From: Hydractinia symbiolongicarpus
Taxonomy: Eukaryota; Cnidaria; Hydrozoa; Anthoathecata; Hydractiniidae
Assembly: GCF_029227915.1 (NCBI RefSeq)
Contig: NC_079884.1
Span: 1,488,001-1,552,000 of the forward strand
Reading direction: 5' to 3'
Length of the DNA: 64,000 nucleotides
The position numbers and the translations under genes were made by a program. The notes beneath the pieces were generated by a model. The model was not told the origin of the DNA, made no database searches, and saw only the letters and a list, made by a program, of their open reading frames with translations. Positions 21,443-33,945 of the stretch are shown here, in pieces; within the stretch, counting starts at the first letter, position 1; every line of letters starts with the position of its first letter.

Positions 21443-21778
21443 TCACAACTTAAGAAAACTTCTGTAATGACCAATCAAATCCTGCCGGTGTTCTTCTCCT
21501 GCAAACCCGGCACTCTAGACCAATAAGAGTTAAGAATAACCTCATTGCTCCGGCAAAAACCTGCAGGGCGGGGTCCATATTTTTCTATCCGCCATCACGG
21601 CAGCAACAGCGGCGGCAATATTATTAATTTTTATATTGATGAGCGCTCAAATGAATACATTATTACACGCCCCAAATATTACTGGTTAGTACTAAATATT
21701 TGAAAATTAGATAAACTATACTTGTTATTTTTAAACCCCGTCCTTTGACCCAATTGACGGGGTTTGGATCCGCCCCTG

Positions 21779-23170
21779 CATTGACATTGTAATTAAAAAA
21801 TGACACACGTTTGATGGTGATATTTATTAGTTGGAAAAATGAAAAAGCTGGTTAATAATAAGTTGTTTTATTTTTTATAGAAAAATTTTCTTCTTTTCAT
21901 GTAAAGAAACCAATACTGGAGGTTTAATTTTGGTGTTTTAGTAAGTCTGGCTCTCACTGTAAGATAACGATGAGCTATCTCCCGAGCTCGTAGTGTGAAA
22001 GTTTATCAGCTCACTTTAGCTGATTGTTAGCTCACTGTTAACCTGCTCTATACCTTCTATCTCTTGCACCCGAAGGGTACAAGAGATAGAAGGAAAGAGA
22101 ATAACGGGTATATTTTTAAAATTTCAAGAATTAAGTCTTGAATGATTGTTATGAAAATATACAGCCACACTTGACCAAATAAACAATATTCGCTCTGATA
22201 TCTCAATTGTAGTCACAAGAAATATTAAAAATTCGCATATATCTAAAAACGATAGATTCATATCATTTTTCCGAACACGATAAATTCATAAAAATCTTGT
22301 TTTGTTTTGCCGTAATCCTTTTAAATGTTCCAATTGTAATTTCCAAATTTAACTTTTTCAACAAAAAGAAATTTTTGTTTTAATCAAGAAATATTAGTCC
22401 TAAGTCCACTCTCAACAATGACATACTAGCGGACTTTAGAATGGTCCCTCCCGTCAAAAATCTTGAACCTGGTTTGTTTAGGATTCATACATACTTCGAC
22501 ACGAAAGTCGAAGATGCCTAACTATTCGAAAATGGCAATTTTTTGGCCATATCTCGAGGTAATAAAAGGATTTGCCCGAGGAAAGTTTTGCATCCAATAG
22601 GCTGCAATATTTCCATTTTTACGGATAACCCATTTTGGTTTGAATGTTGTGAAATATTTAGTGTTATGTTAGTGAGTTTGAACACGGTTATGCTAGTGAG
22701 TGTGAACCGGTTTTTACATGTGATCTTTCTGTATATATTTTGGTGTCAGTCTTGTAATTGTTGAAAAAAGATAACAGGGTTTTTGAATTTTCAGAAGTGA
22801 TGCTGTCAGGTCTGTAGATCTTTTAACCTTTTTCTCTTCTAACATTGTACATAAAAATATTTATTTTAAATATAAATAACAGGCCCGGTGGAGCAATTTT
22901 GAAAGTGGAGGGGCTAAATTATTCAGTGTATGTCGAAGGAGGCCCGAACATAAAATTTTTTAAATTTCGGCCCTCTAGATTGGCTAAAACATACTTCAAA
23001 TTTCGAAATATTGTGCTGAAAGCCTTCACAAAATGCAGAAAATTATATATAGAAATATAGAAACGCCGTGTTTTCATGAGATATATTTTCAAATTTTGTT
23101 TTATTATTATTATAATTCCGAATATTTATACAGGATATAGCCACTTCAGTGTTTGAAACACTGTTATCAA
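21779..23170. other. Non-coding sequence
   Basis: No gene is seen. At 22884 CAGGCCCGGTGGAGC begins a stretch that resembles one end of a hAT MITE, but no partner end was found. The hairpin at 22053-22093 is listed separately. Confidence 0.4.
22053..22093. repeat. 19-bp hairpin
   Basis: CCTTCTATCTCTTGCACCC and its near-perfect inverse (one mismatch) are separated by about 3 bp. A short stem-loop of unknown origin. Confidence 0.8.
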
Positions 23171-23356
23171 TGTGGGTCCTGTGTTCGGGATGCATACATT
23201 AAGTATACAGCGGCATTACCTACCCAATTTCCCTCACATGGCATGGGTTGACCCGTAGCTGTAGTAAAGAAACTTGCTAAACATGCCCGCGTTGTGGACA
23301 GAACCACGGACTTTGTGATTACGAAGCGAACTCCATGACCACAAGGCCACACGCTA
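23171..23356 (-). mobile_element. SINE fragment (family A, minus strand)
   Basis: Read on the minus strand, it has an A-box-like TGGCCTTGTGGTCA, a weak B box (GGTTCTGTCC), then GGGTCAACCCATGCCATGTG followed by GGGAAATTGGG. That matches the body of the SINE at 20591. The 3' part is missing. Confidence 0.6.
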
Positions 23357-23569
23357 AGCAAGCCTTATCGGACAAAACTTAGTCGGACAAAATTTTAGTC
23401 TGACGAAAATACTAGTCAGAAATAATTTTACTTTTTTTAACTTTTGTCCGACTAATTATTTTGTCCGACTAATATTTTGGTCCTTTTTTTAAATTTCAGT
23501 AATTTGCTTAATTTTGGTTTGGGAGACAAAAAAACAATACAATACTTTATTTACTTGGATGGCATAATT

Positions 23570-23860
23570 CTATTTTTCATTTTCAGCGTCATATTCCTGA
23601 TCTATGTTGCTTCCCGCTTTACTTTCGCGTGTTTCTTCTATTACTGCTGTCTTCTTCTTTTTCTTTTAAATAATTTCACTGTCACTTTCATCGGAAGTTT
23701 CTGTAATTACCGGCGCTTTTCTCTTGTCACGCAGATCCCTTAAGACTTCACTAGCTTCTGAAGATTTACAGACTCCGGAATGCATATTTTGATTTCCTCA
23801 TCAACACCTTCATCCTCATCCGATTCTGACTCATTGCTGCCATTTTTCACATCATATTAG
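23570..23860 (-). pseudogene. Acidic transposase tail (minus strand)
   Basis: The minus strand reads Asp/Glu- and Lys-rich sequence (NESESDEDEGVDEE, then after a frame change ETSDESDSEII and KKKKKT) to TAG at 23570-23572. Position and composition parallel the tail in the 854-1361 element. The catalytic part on this strand is absent. Confidence 0.35.
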
Positions 23861-23925
23861 AAAGAATATAGCTTTGATACAAATTTTTTCACTTTTAGAT
23901 GCGTAACGTAGCGAGGACTTTTAAA

Positions 23926-24757
23926 AGTCAAAGTTAAGGGGACGATATCGTCTAAGATTTCAATGCATGCAATCCCAAGTTATCTTGTGCTGAACATCGA
24001 TCAAACGCCGCTCACATACGTTTCTCCTGGGAAATACAGTTATAGCTTCAAAGGTTCAAAGCATGTCCCCACAAAAGGTATTGACGACAAACATCAAATA
24101 ACTGCAACAATCACTGTAAGCTCAACAGGCGAATTTGTACTGATACAGTTGATCTACGGTGGTAAAACTAAACGCTTTTTACCCAGATATGAATTTCCAG
24201 TATCATTTTCTGTCGGATTTACTGCAAACCAGTGGTCAAACGCTGACTAATCCCTGGATTTTTTGACAAAAATTATTTTTCCTTACTCGGAGAAGAAGAA
24301 AGAGGAAAATGGATTGCCTAATGAGCAGCATTCACTTGTCATTATGGACACAATTAAAAGGTAAGTTGACAAACTCAAAGAATTCTGTTCTACAAGTAGG
24401 TATGAACTTGTGATAGTGCCTTATAAATTAACGAATAAGTTACAATCATTGGATTTAAGTGTTAACAAAGCAGCAAAAGCTTTTATCTAAAATCAATATA
24501 ATGATTGGTTCTCGGATCATGTCGCGCGTCTGCTCAAAAATGGGATTGCTCCAGCAGACATAAAAATATCGTCCAAATTGTCCAACCTGAAGCCACTTCA
24601 TGCCGCCTGGAATGTAAATCTGTTAACCACATGCAGCAAGAAGCCGAACTCATCGAAAAAGGATTTAGTGAAGCAGGAATAAGTGAGGCTATCAATAACG
24701 CGCAATCTGTTTACGAAAGCCTCGAGAATCCCTTCAGTGAGGAAATACCATCATGAA
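23926..24757 (+). pseudogene. pogo/Tigger-like DDE transposase, broken
   Basis: The frame gives the DDE superfamily signature LVLNIDQTPLTYVSPGKY (first Asp), then SFKGSKHVPTKGIDDKHQIT, LVIMDTIKR (second Asp) and LQSLDLSVNKAAKAF (third Asp). The frame is interrupted by three TAA codons at 24248-24250, 24362-24364 and 24488-24490, with the homology continuing in frame across each. The N-terminal DNA-binding HTH region is missing. The LINE inserted just after its end. Confidence 0.8.
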
Positions 24758-25059
24758 CAAGACCGTTTAAGTAAGTAAAGTAAGTAAGTAAGTAAACATT
24801 TATTTACCTAAGAAATGACAATTTACATTACTAAAAGAATAAATTAGCAATTAGGAAGGAGACTTTCCCGATAGCCAAGGCTAAACAAAGGAGAAAGCCA
24901 CCAAGAAAAATGTGAAATATTTTCATATGTCAGTAAATACTGTAAGTTTACAAAGATTAAAATGAAAAAGCATTTTTGATTATAATTAGTATAAATGAAA
25001 ATTCAGTACCATATAGTCAAATAGAAAAAAGTAATGAGACAAAATAATGAAGAGGAAAG

Positions 25060-28000
25060 CTAGTTGATGTATTGACTCATGTAGAAACTTGTGGCTAGGG
25101 ATTTGATTGTGCTTAATTTACAGTGTGTGAGGTTAGTATCAGGATAATTTCTTTGCAGATTGTTCCACTGTAATGTGGAGATTCTAGAGAATGAAAAAAA
25201 TCCAAACGTCGATGTGTTAACTGTTGGTTCAATAAGCAAACCAATTGTGTTACATCTAGTTTCATGAGAGTGTGAGATTCGATCAAATTTGAGTGAGGTA
25301 AGTGTGTCAGATGGGAGGTTAGAGTTTAGGAATTTGTGGATAAATTGAATGTTAAGGACTTTAACTAGGTCGAAGAATTTAAGAATTCCAAGTTCTGCAA
25401 ATATAGGCAAAGATGGGGATCTTGGTTCACTGAAGGTGATCAGCCTAAGGGCAGCCTTTTGGAGGGTAAGTATTCTGTGGGCTACTGTGGTGTCTCGAGT
25501 GCCCCATACTTGGCAAGCATAGCTTAAGTGAGAACTAAAGATAGCATGGTAAATGTTTAGCAGGGATTTTAGGGGAACATAGTGACGAATTTTAGATAAC
25601 ATCCCATTGGCTCTTTGAAGTTTAGTAGCCACAGATGAGACATGATACTTCCAGGAAAGATGTTCATCAACATGAACACCCAGGTATTTCACACTTTTGC
25701 TAGGATAAATGCGCTTACCGCATAGAATCAAAAAAGGCAAAAATTCAAGCCTACGAGATTGGGATCTAAATACAAGAAACTCTGTTTTGCTGGAGTTCAG
25801 TGATATTTTGTTGGCGTTAAGCCAACACACAAGGCGTTTAAGATCAGCATTTATCCCTCTACAAAGGGATTCTAGTGATTTTGAGAATTTCAGCAGATGA
25901 GTGTCGTCAGCAAAATGATAGGTCATTAATATACAACAAGAACAGCAGCGGACAAAGAACAGAGCCTTGAGGCACACCATGTAGAATGGCTTTAAGTTGA
26001 GATTTGAATTCACCGATTGAGACATACTGAAGACGACCAGTTAAATAAGACCTGAACCAATCATTTGCTTTTCCCCGAATACCATAGTGATTTAGCTTGG
26101 ATAGAAGGATTTTGTGGTCAACAGTATCAAAAGCTTTTTGTAAGTCGACAAACACTCCACAGGCAAGCTCACCTTTGTCAAGGCAATGTCTAATGCGTTC
26201 AACTATAGTAAGCACAGCCTGTGATGTTGAATGCTGTTTTCTCAATCCAAACTGTTTGGGATATAGGATATCATGGTTGTTGAGAAAGCCTATGATTCTG
26301 TTGTACATAACCTTTTCATAGATTTTCTCAATGTTTGACAATAATGAGATTGGTCTGTAATTTGACACATCTATAGAAGAACCTTTGTTTTTGTAAACAG
26401 GCACCACTCTGGTTGTTTTTAAAGATCTAGGAAAGATACCAGATTCAAACGAAAGATTGATCAAAATTGATATAGGTTTGGAAATATCATTTTCCAACAA
26501 TCTTAGAATTTTGATTGGAATACTGTTTGGTCCAGAAGATTTTCCTGGAGAGATGTTGCCAATAATCCCGATGATTTCTTCTTGGGTAACAGGTGATAAG
26601 AAAATTGAGTCTGGGTTCGGGTTTTTGAGGTAGTCAGAGTACTTCTTGGATGTAGGTGGAATTTTGTTCCTAATAGAATTTGCTATGGATGTAAAAAAGT
26701 CATTAAAACTATTGGCAATATCAATCTGGTTAGTCTCAAGTTTACCGTCAACCTGAATGGAGGTAGGAATATTAGATTTCGACGGTTTCGTAGAAATAAT
26801 GCTACGAACACCCTCCCAAATTTTGTGCATGTTATTTGAAAAAAGGTTAAAGTAATTGGTATAATGGTTTGTTTTACTTTGTCTGCATAAGCTGACAATC
26901 ATGTTTCGGTAGCGTTTGAAAAGTTGTCGGAACTCTGATTTAGAATCTGGATCTTTGGCTTTAGTGAATTTCCGAAAATAAAAATCACGTTTAGACATGG
27001 ATTTTATGATGGCAGAAGTAATCCATGGTTTTTGTTGGGTTTTGATTTGCCTTTTGGTGAGCCTGCCTGTGGGAACGTGTCTGTCAACAAGCTTTTGAAT
27101 TTTAGAATTAAAAATGTCAAAACAGCTGTTTGGGTCAATTGGTCCAGGACTATTAAACTCAACACCCCAGTCAATATCCAGGTAATCTAAAATGAAATTA
27201 TGTTCCTCAAATTTGGACCAGTTTTGGTATTGAATATTTTTTTCTGAGTTGTTAGTCAATTGGTCAGGTAATATAAAGAATTGAGGCAGGTGATCAGAGA
27301 TCATGTGAATAAGGTTACCAGAGATTGATGGATGACCAGTGACAGAGAAAAAAATATTATCAATTAATGTCTTGGAAGTCGCTGCTATTCTTGTTGGTAA
27401 TAAGATCTGGGGAAGTATAAGGTGGGATCCGAGTATATCAATGAAGGCAGAGAGTTCTGCATCTTCATTGAGTTTTAACAAATTTTTATTGAAATCCCCC
27501 AGTAGAAGGATTTGTTTCTTTTCAATGCTGACTTTATTGAGCAAGGGTTTTAAGAAATCACGATTAAAGGAATTTGTTGACATACAAGGATGTCGATAAA
27601 TGCTACCGACAATTAAGTTGGTTGTGTTAGGCAAGATCATCTCTGCAAAACTTGATTCCAAGTATTTAGATTGGTACATAATGTCATCCAAGTCTGTACG
27701 AGGAATGAAATTATACTGGTCAGAAATATACAACAAGCTCCCTCCTGCTGAGGATTCAGTGGGGGTGGATAAGCACTGGTAACCTTCTATATGGTAATTG
27801 AAAGTTGGTGGTGAGCCTTTGATAAAGCGGGTTTCAGTAATACCAATAAAAGAGAACTCATGTCTCAAAAGGGCCAAAAGGGTGTTAAATTCATCAAAGT
27901 GTTTAGCCATTGAGGCAATGTTAAGATGAAAAGCTGAGAGCGACCTTGGATTTAGATTAAGATTGTTAAAGTCCTCACATTCATAGTATTTACAACTAGT

Positions 28001-28339
28001 TGTATGAAAATTGATACTGTCAGCATCGTTGCCCATGCTATGAACAATACTATTAAGATCAGAAAGAAGGGATCTCATATTTTCATTAATACGGGATGTA
28101 GAATTTGGGGTTGGTTTTGGTTTACAATTTGACAGATGTTCTGAATCAAAAAATGGTAATGTCCTGTCCAAACATTTTGGACAAGCCCAGTTACTAGAAT
28201 TGTGAGATAAGGCATCAAATTCTGATACTGAAAGTCTAGAGCAGTTTTGAAAATGTATCCAGGAATTACAGATATCACAAAAAATTGATTTTTTACATGA
28301 TTCATCAACTAGCTTTTTGCAGACATTACAACTAAGCAT
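25060..28339 (-). pseudogene. LINE ORF2: PHD finger, endonuclease, reverse transcriptase
   Basis: The start at 28339 opens a C4HC3 PHD-like finger (CNVCKKL to WACPKC, residues 4-56). An APE endonuclease follows (HLNIASMAKHFDEF, GITETRF, LLGDFNKNL, SDHLPQFF), then the RT (YRPISLLSNIEKIYEK, motif A FVDLQKAFDTVDH, GVPQGSVLCPLLF). The frame ends at 25907, just after YINDL. Motif C (FADDTHLLKFSK) and the C-terminal thumb resume in another frame to 25060. Other LINEs have a longer loop there, so a small deletion with frameshift near 25920 split the gene. The second G of the usual SVLGPLLF is Cys here. Otherwise the gene is undamaged, so the insertion is young. Confidence 0.88.
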
Positions 28340-28631
28340 AAAAATTATATATAGGGGGGAAACAAAACTGGCAGCTTTAAAGGGAAAACAGGGTCTAAAA
28401 GTACAAAAAAGAAAGAGAAAGTGAAAACTTACCAGTTAGAACAGGTTTTGGGCTTCAAACGATTTCACAAATAAAACAAACGCTATATACTGACTGCACA
28501 GCAAGCTTGCGCCATATTGGAGTTAAAATTACCTGAGCGTATATCACCGATAAGATTAAACAAACAAAGAACTTTAGGCGGGAAAATCGTGTGTAGCAGA
28601 AAGAAGAGAAAAGTGAGATAAAGACAACAAT

Positions 28632-29402
28632 CTAACTCTCTGTGTTTCCGTAGTTGAGCAATTCATTTTGGTAGAACCCAGGAAACCATTCAACTATTTG
28701 ATCCACATGTGTAATTTTTTTGTGTTTTTCATCGGTTTTATCAAATTTTATAAAAAAAGCTTCATTTTGATATTTGTAACTGTAGATGAGTTTGTTTCTT
28801 TTCAGTTGTCTGCATTCAAATCCCAGTCTTTGATAAAATCGATTTAAATTTTCGGAAATGTAGATTTTGCTGTTTGGTGGCAGCTTAATTTCCTCGAAAT
28901 TTATATTTTCAGTTTTTTTTTTGTTTTCTAAGAGTTTTTGACAATTTTTGCGATTGACGAAGCGTACAATGGTTTTTTTTGTTTGATTTTTCTTCGCAGG
29001 AAGCCTATGACAAGACTCGATATCGGATTTCGTAACGTTGACCTCCATTTTGTTAAAAATCTCTATCATTTTATCTTCCAGTTGATCATCATCTATATCA
29101 TTTGTTACACCTGAAATCTCAATATTGCTACGTCTGCCGTATTGGTTTGTTGCCTCTGTAGTCAGTTGGAGATCTCTTAACTCTTTGTTTTGTTCATACA
29201 CAGTATTTTCTAAAGCTTCGATTTTTTTTTGCATTTTCTTGTTTTGTTCGATCAAATTGCTTATAATTTTATTTTTCATTTCGTTCAAATCACAATCAAT
29301 TTTATCACTTTTTAAAGTTAGGTTATCAATTCGTGATTCAATATGATCAAAACCTTCTTTTAATTGTTTTTCAAGTCGAGCTATAGTCAGTCTCTCAGTC
29401 AT
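28632..29402 (-). CDS. LINE ORF1: coiled-coil RNA-binding protein
   Basis: This 256-residue intact frame starts at the ATG at 29400-29402. Residues 1-85 form a coiled coil with heptad spacing. Residues ~90-175 match the ORF1 RRM-like core (RRSNIEISGV, then IESCHRLPAKK, and KKTIVRFVNRKNCQKLLENK), followed by a C-terminal domain (IYISENLNRFYQRL, NKLIYSYKYQ). The product is expected to trimerise and coat LINE RNA. Confidence 0.85.
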   Translation of the reverse strand: MTERLTIARLEKQLKEGFDHIESRIDNLTLKSDKIDCDLNEMKNKIISNLIEQNKKMQKKIEALENTVYEQNKELRDLQLTTEATNQYGRRSNIEISGVTNDIDDDQLEDKMIEIFNKMEVNVTKSDIESCHRLPAKKNQTKKTIVRFVNRKNCQKLLENKKKTENINFEEIKLPPNSKIYISENLNRFYQRLGFECRQLKRNKLIYSYKYQNEAFFIKFDKTDEKHKKITHVDQIVEWFPGFYQNELLNYGNTES

Positions 29403-29967
29403 GTTATTTGTCTCGGCGCGTTTCTATGCTATTTCTTCAGAGCACGTCCGTCCTCATCGGAAGTCAGAAAATTGCTAGATGATATAAAATAGCAAGATGT
29501 GATGTGCGAGATGATCTTGTCGTATGTTGTCAATACCAATAAAGTTTATAGAATGAGGTAGGTATCCTGATTCCAGTACTGTATATTATGCTCATTTTAA
29601 GCTATGCAAGACAACTCTGTGCAACTTACAACAGCCCACACAGTTTGACATCAGTTTATCAGTTTATCAGTTTATATTTTTTTATTAAGACTTACTTTAG
29701 CCACTTTTTTAAAAAAGTCGTTTGTTTATCCAAAAATATTTGTATTCGTTGGTGAGAAAGAAGAAAAACACTTTTACAAAATCATTAACATGTAAAATTC
29801 CGTACTGAGGAATAATTTAAAAAAACTTGATTTGGACAAAATATTTAGTCGGACATAATAATTAGTCGGACAAAATTTTAGTTGGACAAAAATATTAGTC
29901 AGACATAATTTTAGTCACTTCCAAAAAATTTAGTCACTTTTGTCCGACTAAGTTTTGTTCGATAAGG

Positions 29968-32284
29968 TAGTAACATCAAAGCAAAATAAAGATAATGTAT
30001 AGAAAGGCTATAGTATATGACAACTACCAGTCCTCCTCTGTAAATATTCCGAATACTCGCTTTCTGTTGTCGTCCGATGGAACAATGTGCGACATGGTTT
30101 GCACAATTTTCTATTTTTTTTGAACCTTCACGGCAACGTTTTCCACAAATTAAAATAGCTGAGCCGTTTCCAGTGTTCTTATTTATACCGAGGTTGTGAT
30201 AAAGCTTTTTAAAACAATGTATTACGCCAATACACATGTGCAAAATGGTTTACTTTCACTAAGCGCTCACCCTGGTGTTAACAACCGGCTGTTTCTACTT
30301 AAACGTTGAAATAAAAGTTTTTTGAAAGAGGTTGTTTTGCATAAATTGATTGAAATTATAATCACATGCTGTCAACGTTCCTTTCGTTATTTGCTTCTGG
30401 CGCCATACTACGTCCTTCAAAATCGTTAATAATGTACGATTTTAATTTGAAAATCGAAAACATTATTAGTTTGTTCAATGTTTTCGAAACGACGTCAATG
30501 TTCCCGTCAGAAAAAAAAACAAAAAAAAAAACGAAACCAACTTTTTCATTTTGATTTGGTTCCGTTAATTTCGAAAAACAATTGATAAAGATTCAGTTGT
30601 TTCGTTTTGTTTCACTAATTAAAAGATTCTTTTGTTTCTATTTAAAATTTTTAGTTAAAAGATTAGTATCAATGATCCATTTTGACTTCACCAAATTTTA
30701 GATATAAATTGCATTTCCACGCCGCAAATCTTTCATACGAGTACATTAACTACATACAAAATGGCAAGGTTGTTTTCAGATAGCCACCCGCATTGTGCCA
30801 TTAACCTATATATATATGTTAGCCTTTACCAAAATACGTTTTAAGCTGCACACATTGGAAGCAACGGCCAAATAAATTTTGATAACCTAAGCAATAACCC
30901 GTCCATACACATAAAAATTGAAATAACAGATTTTTTTAAAATTTTTATTGTACCAATACGGTCCATCATCAATTTTTTTGAAGCTAGCTAAACTTCTGAA
31001 ACAATCTGTTTACAAATTTATAAAAAAATAGAGACAAAACGACAAAAACAAATTGTTTTTGACAAGAGTTAGTTTTTGCCAACGCCTGTTGTTGTCATAC
31101 ATTTTGGGCTCGGAGATATGGCTTTATAAAATCCAACGAGTCCACATATCAGAGTCGCTCGTCATCTGTTACTCCAAATCTTGAGGTGAAGATGAAATGC
31201 CTTGGCCAAGGACTTATATCTTTCTTCTTCGACTTGAATACACATCTGCTTATGCTGTAGTGACTGTCAAAGATATGGTAGGATTATATATAAACCTAAC
31301 ATAAATCTTATCCTCGAAAGCCACAACCACTACAGTAGCCTCAGAAATGCTCTTCAACACAGGGAAATTTTTGCACATTTGTTATCACTTGTTGTACGTT
31401 GAAGGCTGGGATTGGAAATTCCTCTACTGGTGGACTAAAGGATACACATTCCATATTCGTGGTGTGAGTTTCGGGCACATCGGAGCAATTAGTGCGAGGT
31501 GGTTTAAAAATTCGCGGCGTTGCGTTTAGTCTTTCCTGCCTCCGCACTTACTTCAGTGTCTGTCCAGTTTCTTCTGCAAATTATCTGAAAAAAACAGGAA
31601 GCAAAAATAATATACATGATATTTTTGCACACTTTTAGATTTTTACTTCAATCTGCAAAAAAAAATAATAACTGATGTCGTAAGCACAAATGGACAAAAT
31701 TACAGTCTTGAGAGTTCTTTTCTTAGATTGGATTTTCTCTTGCAATCTATTTTTCAACATAGGATTTAACCTAAAATCCAGCATTAGCTTGAAATAAATT
31801 TAAAAATATTATCTTGGATGCTTAACGCACAAATAAGAGGTATAACTGTTCTATTTCATCTTTTTTTTTCTAAATAAAATGTTTTACTTAGTTTATTTCA
31901 TTGGAAATAATATATTTTTTCTGTATTCGTGTCACTGTGCTTCATTATGTGTTGTTCCAAACTGTTTAAATGAAATATATGCCCGAAATTTTCACTCTGG
32001 TTAATTCACACAAAGAAAGAAAAAACATTAAAAACCTGCTTGAAGGTATACGGTTTTTTTTGTAATAATTGTGTTTTTTTTTTCGTTTCAACATTATTAT
32101 TCTAACTTTTGGGCAAAAATAGCAGGATGTTTTATAATAATCTTTAATTTAACTTAACTGAGTGAGTTTCAATATTCCCTATATTTTCATGTCTTAAGCC
32201 TCAATTGTTTAAAAAAAGAAAGAAAAAAAAAACGTTGCCATAACGTTAAAAAAACGTTACTACATCGTTTCTAAAGAGTTTACA
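29968..32284. other. No confident gene
   Basis: AT-rich sequence. A minus-strand frame at 31341-31523 has ordinary-looking composition (PRIFKPPRTNCSDVP) and a plausible AG acceptor upstream (GTGCGGAGGCAG), so it could be a terminal exon, but nothing supports it further. 30480-30545 is A-rich low complexity. Confidence 0.35.
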
Positions 32285-32596
32285 TATAGCGTTTTATTAC
32301 CCGGGCAACAGGGCGGCATCAATAGGTCTGAAAATCGTGCAATGTGATTGGTTAGAACTTACGTCATAGCGGGCATTATTCCACGGTATTGCCCGCTAAC
32401 ATAGCAACCGTGTTTAAAGTTTAAATATGGTAGCATTGAATGTAAATAAACACGGGAGAAAAGTAAACAAAACGCGAAAAATAAGTAAAACGTACTTTTA
32501 TGTTTTAAAGAATTCTTTGTTATAGCTACAATTAAAACAATGATGTTTACACGATATTCGATTTTAAAAAGACATATTTTTAGTTCGAATGTACGT
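32285..32596. repeat. Dispersed repeat copy 1 with TAGCGGGCA hairpin
   Basis: Matches 41599-41866: both contain ATTACCCGGG, then CAATGTGATTGGTTAGAAC, an inverted repeat (TAGCGGGCAWTATTCCACG and TATTGCCCGCTA), and ACGATATTCGATTT. Further GGCAATAC/GTATTGCC motifs continue at 32700-32805. Likely a MITE-like family. Confidence 0.75.
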
Positions 32597-33945
32597 TCCA
32601 TATGGAATAGTTTCTATAAAGACATGGTTTCTACGTCCTGGTTATAATATTATATTTTTTGTCGTAGAATGCAGTACCCTGATAATAATTCATATAATAA
32701 CTGTTTATTTCGGGCAATACCTTCAAATATTGACCTCTGTCACGTATTGCCCTCACAAGTTCAGGCAATACTTTGACATCAATATTCTCCGGTATTGCCC
32801 TCATAAACAGTTAGTATAGGGTTAATATAAACGTTTTAGTAACGTTTGCGTTGAATGACAATTTAGGACTGAGCGCAAAGTTAATAACGTTATTTCAACG
32901 TTAAAATTGCGTTACCATTTTATCGTTTGAAACGGTTTAATATTAGCGTTATATTTGGTTGGGAAAATTGTATAAAAATTTTATATCCATATTTTGCATT
33001 AAAAAATTCTGAAAAGTTTTAAGCGTCAAAACAAAAATATTTCAAATACATTCGATGAAAGTTCGTCCGTGCCAGCTAAAGAGCAAGGATGAGTGTGGAG
33101 TCATCCCAAGGCCCACTTGTTTGGACACTTTTGTCAACTGCTGTGCTAAATGTTGACAATGTTTAACATTCAACTGTAACTGTATGTACCGGTGAGTTCT
33201 CAAACTCACATAATGTCGAATGATGCAAAAAATAGTTGTGCAGGAATTCATACATCGGCAGCATGAATGTTCGCTGCAACGTATCGTTGTGAGAAGTGTC
33301 AAAGCTGTTAAAATTTGATGATGATGTAGATGCACCAGCCACCACTGTGAAATTTACCAACTAACAACGATCTATTTTAGCGGTAACAAATAGAAAAATC
33401 GGATATCTGAAAATCGAGTTTCAACATTCTATTTTTTGTGCCCGTTCTTTATTTATTATCATGTAAGGGAGGACAATATGCCATATTTCAAAAAAACCTT
33501 TTGATTGAGATGTAACCGAAATCAGTGATTTCTCCATATTTATTTTTTTTTGTTATTCTATGCAACATTTTAGTTTGAGAGATAAAATCATTGATTTTTG
33601 TTGACTTTGGGTTTGGGTTTGGGAGAAGCCGTTTTCTTTAATATATCGGATTATAATATTGCGGTAGAGGGCAGCATGCAATATACAGAGATTATTAAAG
33701 TTTTTGTATATCTTTTCTATGTCCCTAACTGGTAATTTTTTACATTTTGCGTAAAACTTTAAGCGGGTTACATGATGCAATAGACTAAACGACAAATATA
33801 ACTGTCCGAATCTAAAGGGATTTATTTAAAATCTCCAAAAATATCACGATAAAAATTGTATACAAACCTACCGAAAATGTACAGTGGATTCCTTTAAAGT
33901 CGTTGTTGTCGCTTGCATCACAAAAACATTGAAAATGTGTATTAG
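32597..33945. other. Non-coding sequence
   Basis: Includes several GGCAATAC motifs in both orientations (32707-32805) related to the repeat before it. The minus-strand frames at 33042-33360 and 33553-33795 show no conserved feature and are treated as chance. Confidence 0.4.

Larger units (their letters stand above)
18387..21778 (-). mobile_element. hAT-type DNA transposon, degenerate
   Basis: The ends are CAGGGGCGGATCTAG and its inverse GGATCCGCCCCTG, the CAGNGGCGGATC terminus common in hAT elements, and both ends contain CCCCGTC sub-terminally. The 8-bp flanks (ACGGGTAA and CATTGACA) do not match, so no target duplication is left. The minus strand encodes a two-exon transposase gene that ends before the catalytic domain. 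A SINE sits in the intron. Confidence 0.75.
24770..29470 (-). mobile_element. Non-LTR retrotransposon (CR1/L2-like LINE), nearly full length
   Basis: On the minus strand it runs from about 29470 (5' UTR) through ORF1 and ORF2 to a 3' end with a (TTAC)n tail, seen as AAGTAAGTAAG at 24771-24795. Short tetranucleotide tails and ORF1 with coiled coil plus PHD-EN-RT in ORF2 suit the CR1/L2/Daphne side of LINEs. The exact clade needs a tree. The 290 bp between the ORFs (28340-28631) is non-coding. Confidence 0.85.
23363..29967. mobile_element. TIR element of the CCTTATCGG family with nested insertions
   Basis: The left end CCTTATCGGACAAAACTTAG is mirrored by the right end CTAAGTTTTGTTCGATAAGG. Internal repeats of GTCGGACAAAAT are in opposite orientation at each end. 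TA follows the right end; AG precedes the left, so the TA duplication is not preserved there. Inside lie an acidic minus-strand coding tail, a plus-strand pogo-like transposase and a 4.7-kb LINE. The LINE interrupts the block; whether the pogo-like gene is native or a separate insertion is unclear. Confidence 0.6.

Noticed and set aside
32589-32819. 76-residue hydrophobic frame
   Set aside because: AT-rich chance frame overlapping the GGCAATAC repeats, with no motif or splice context.
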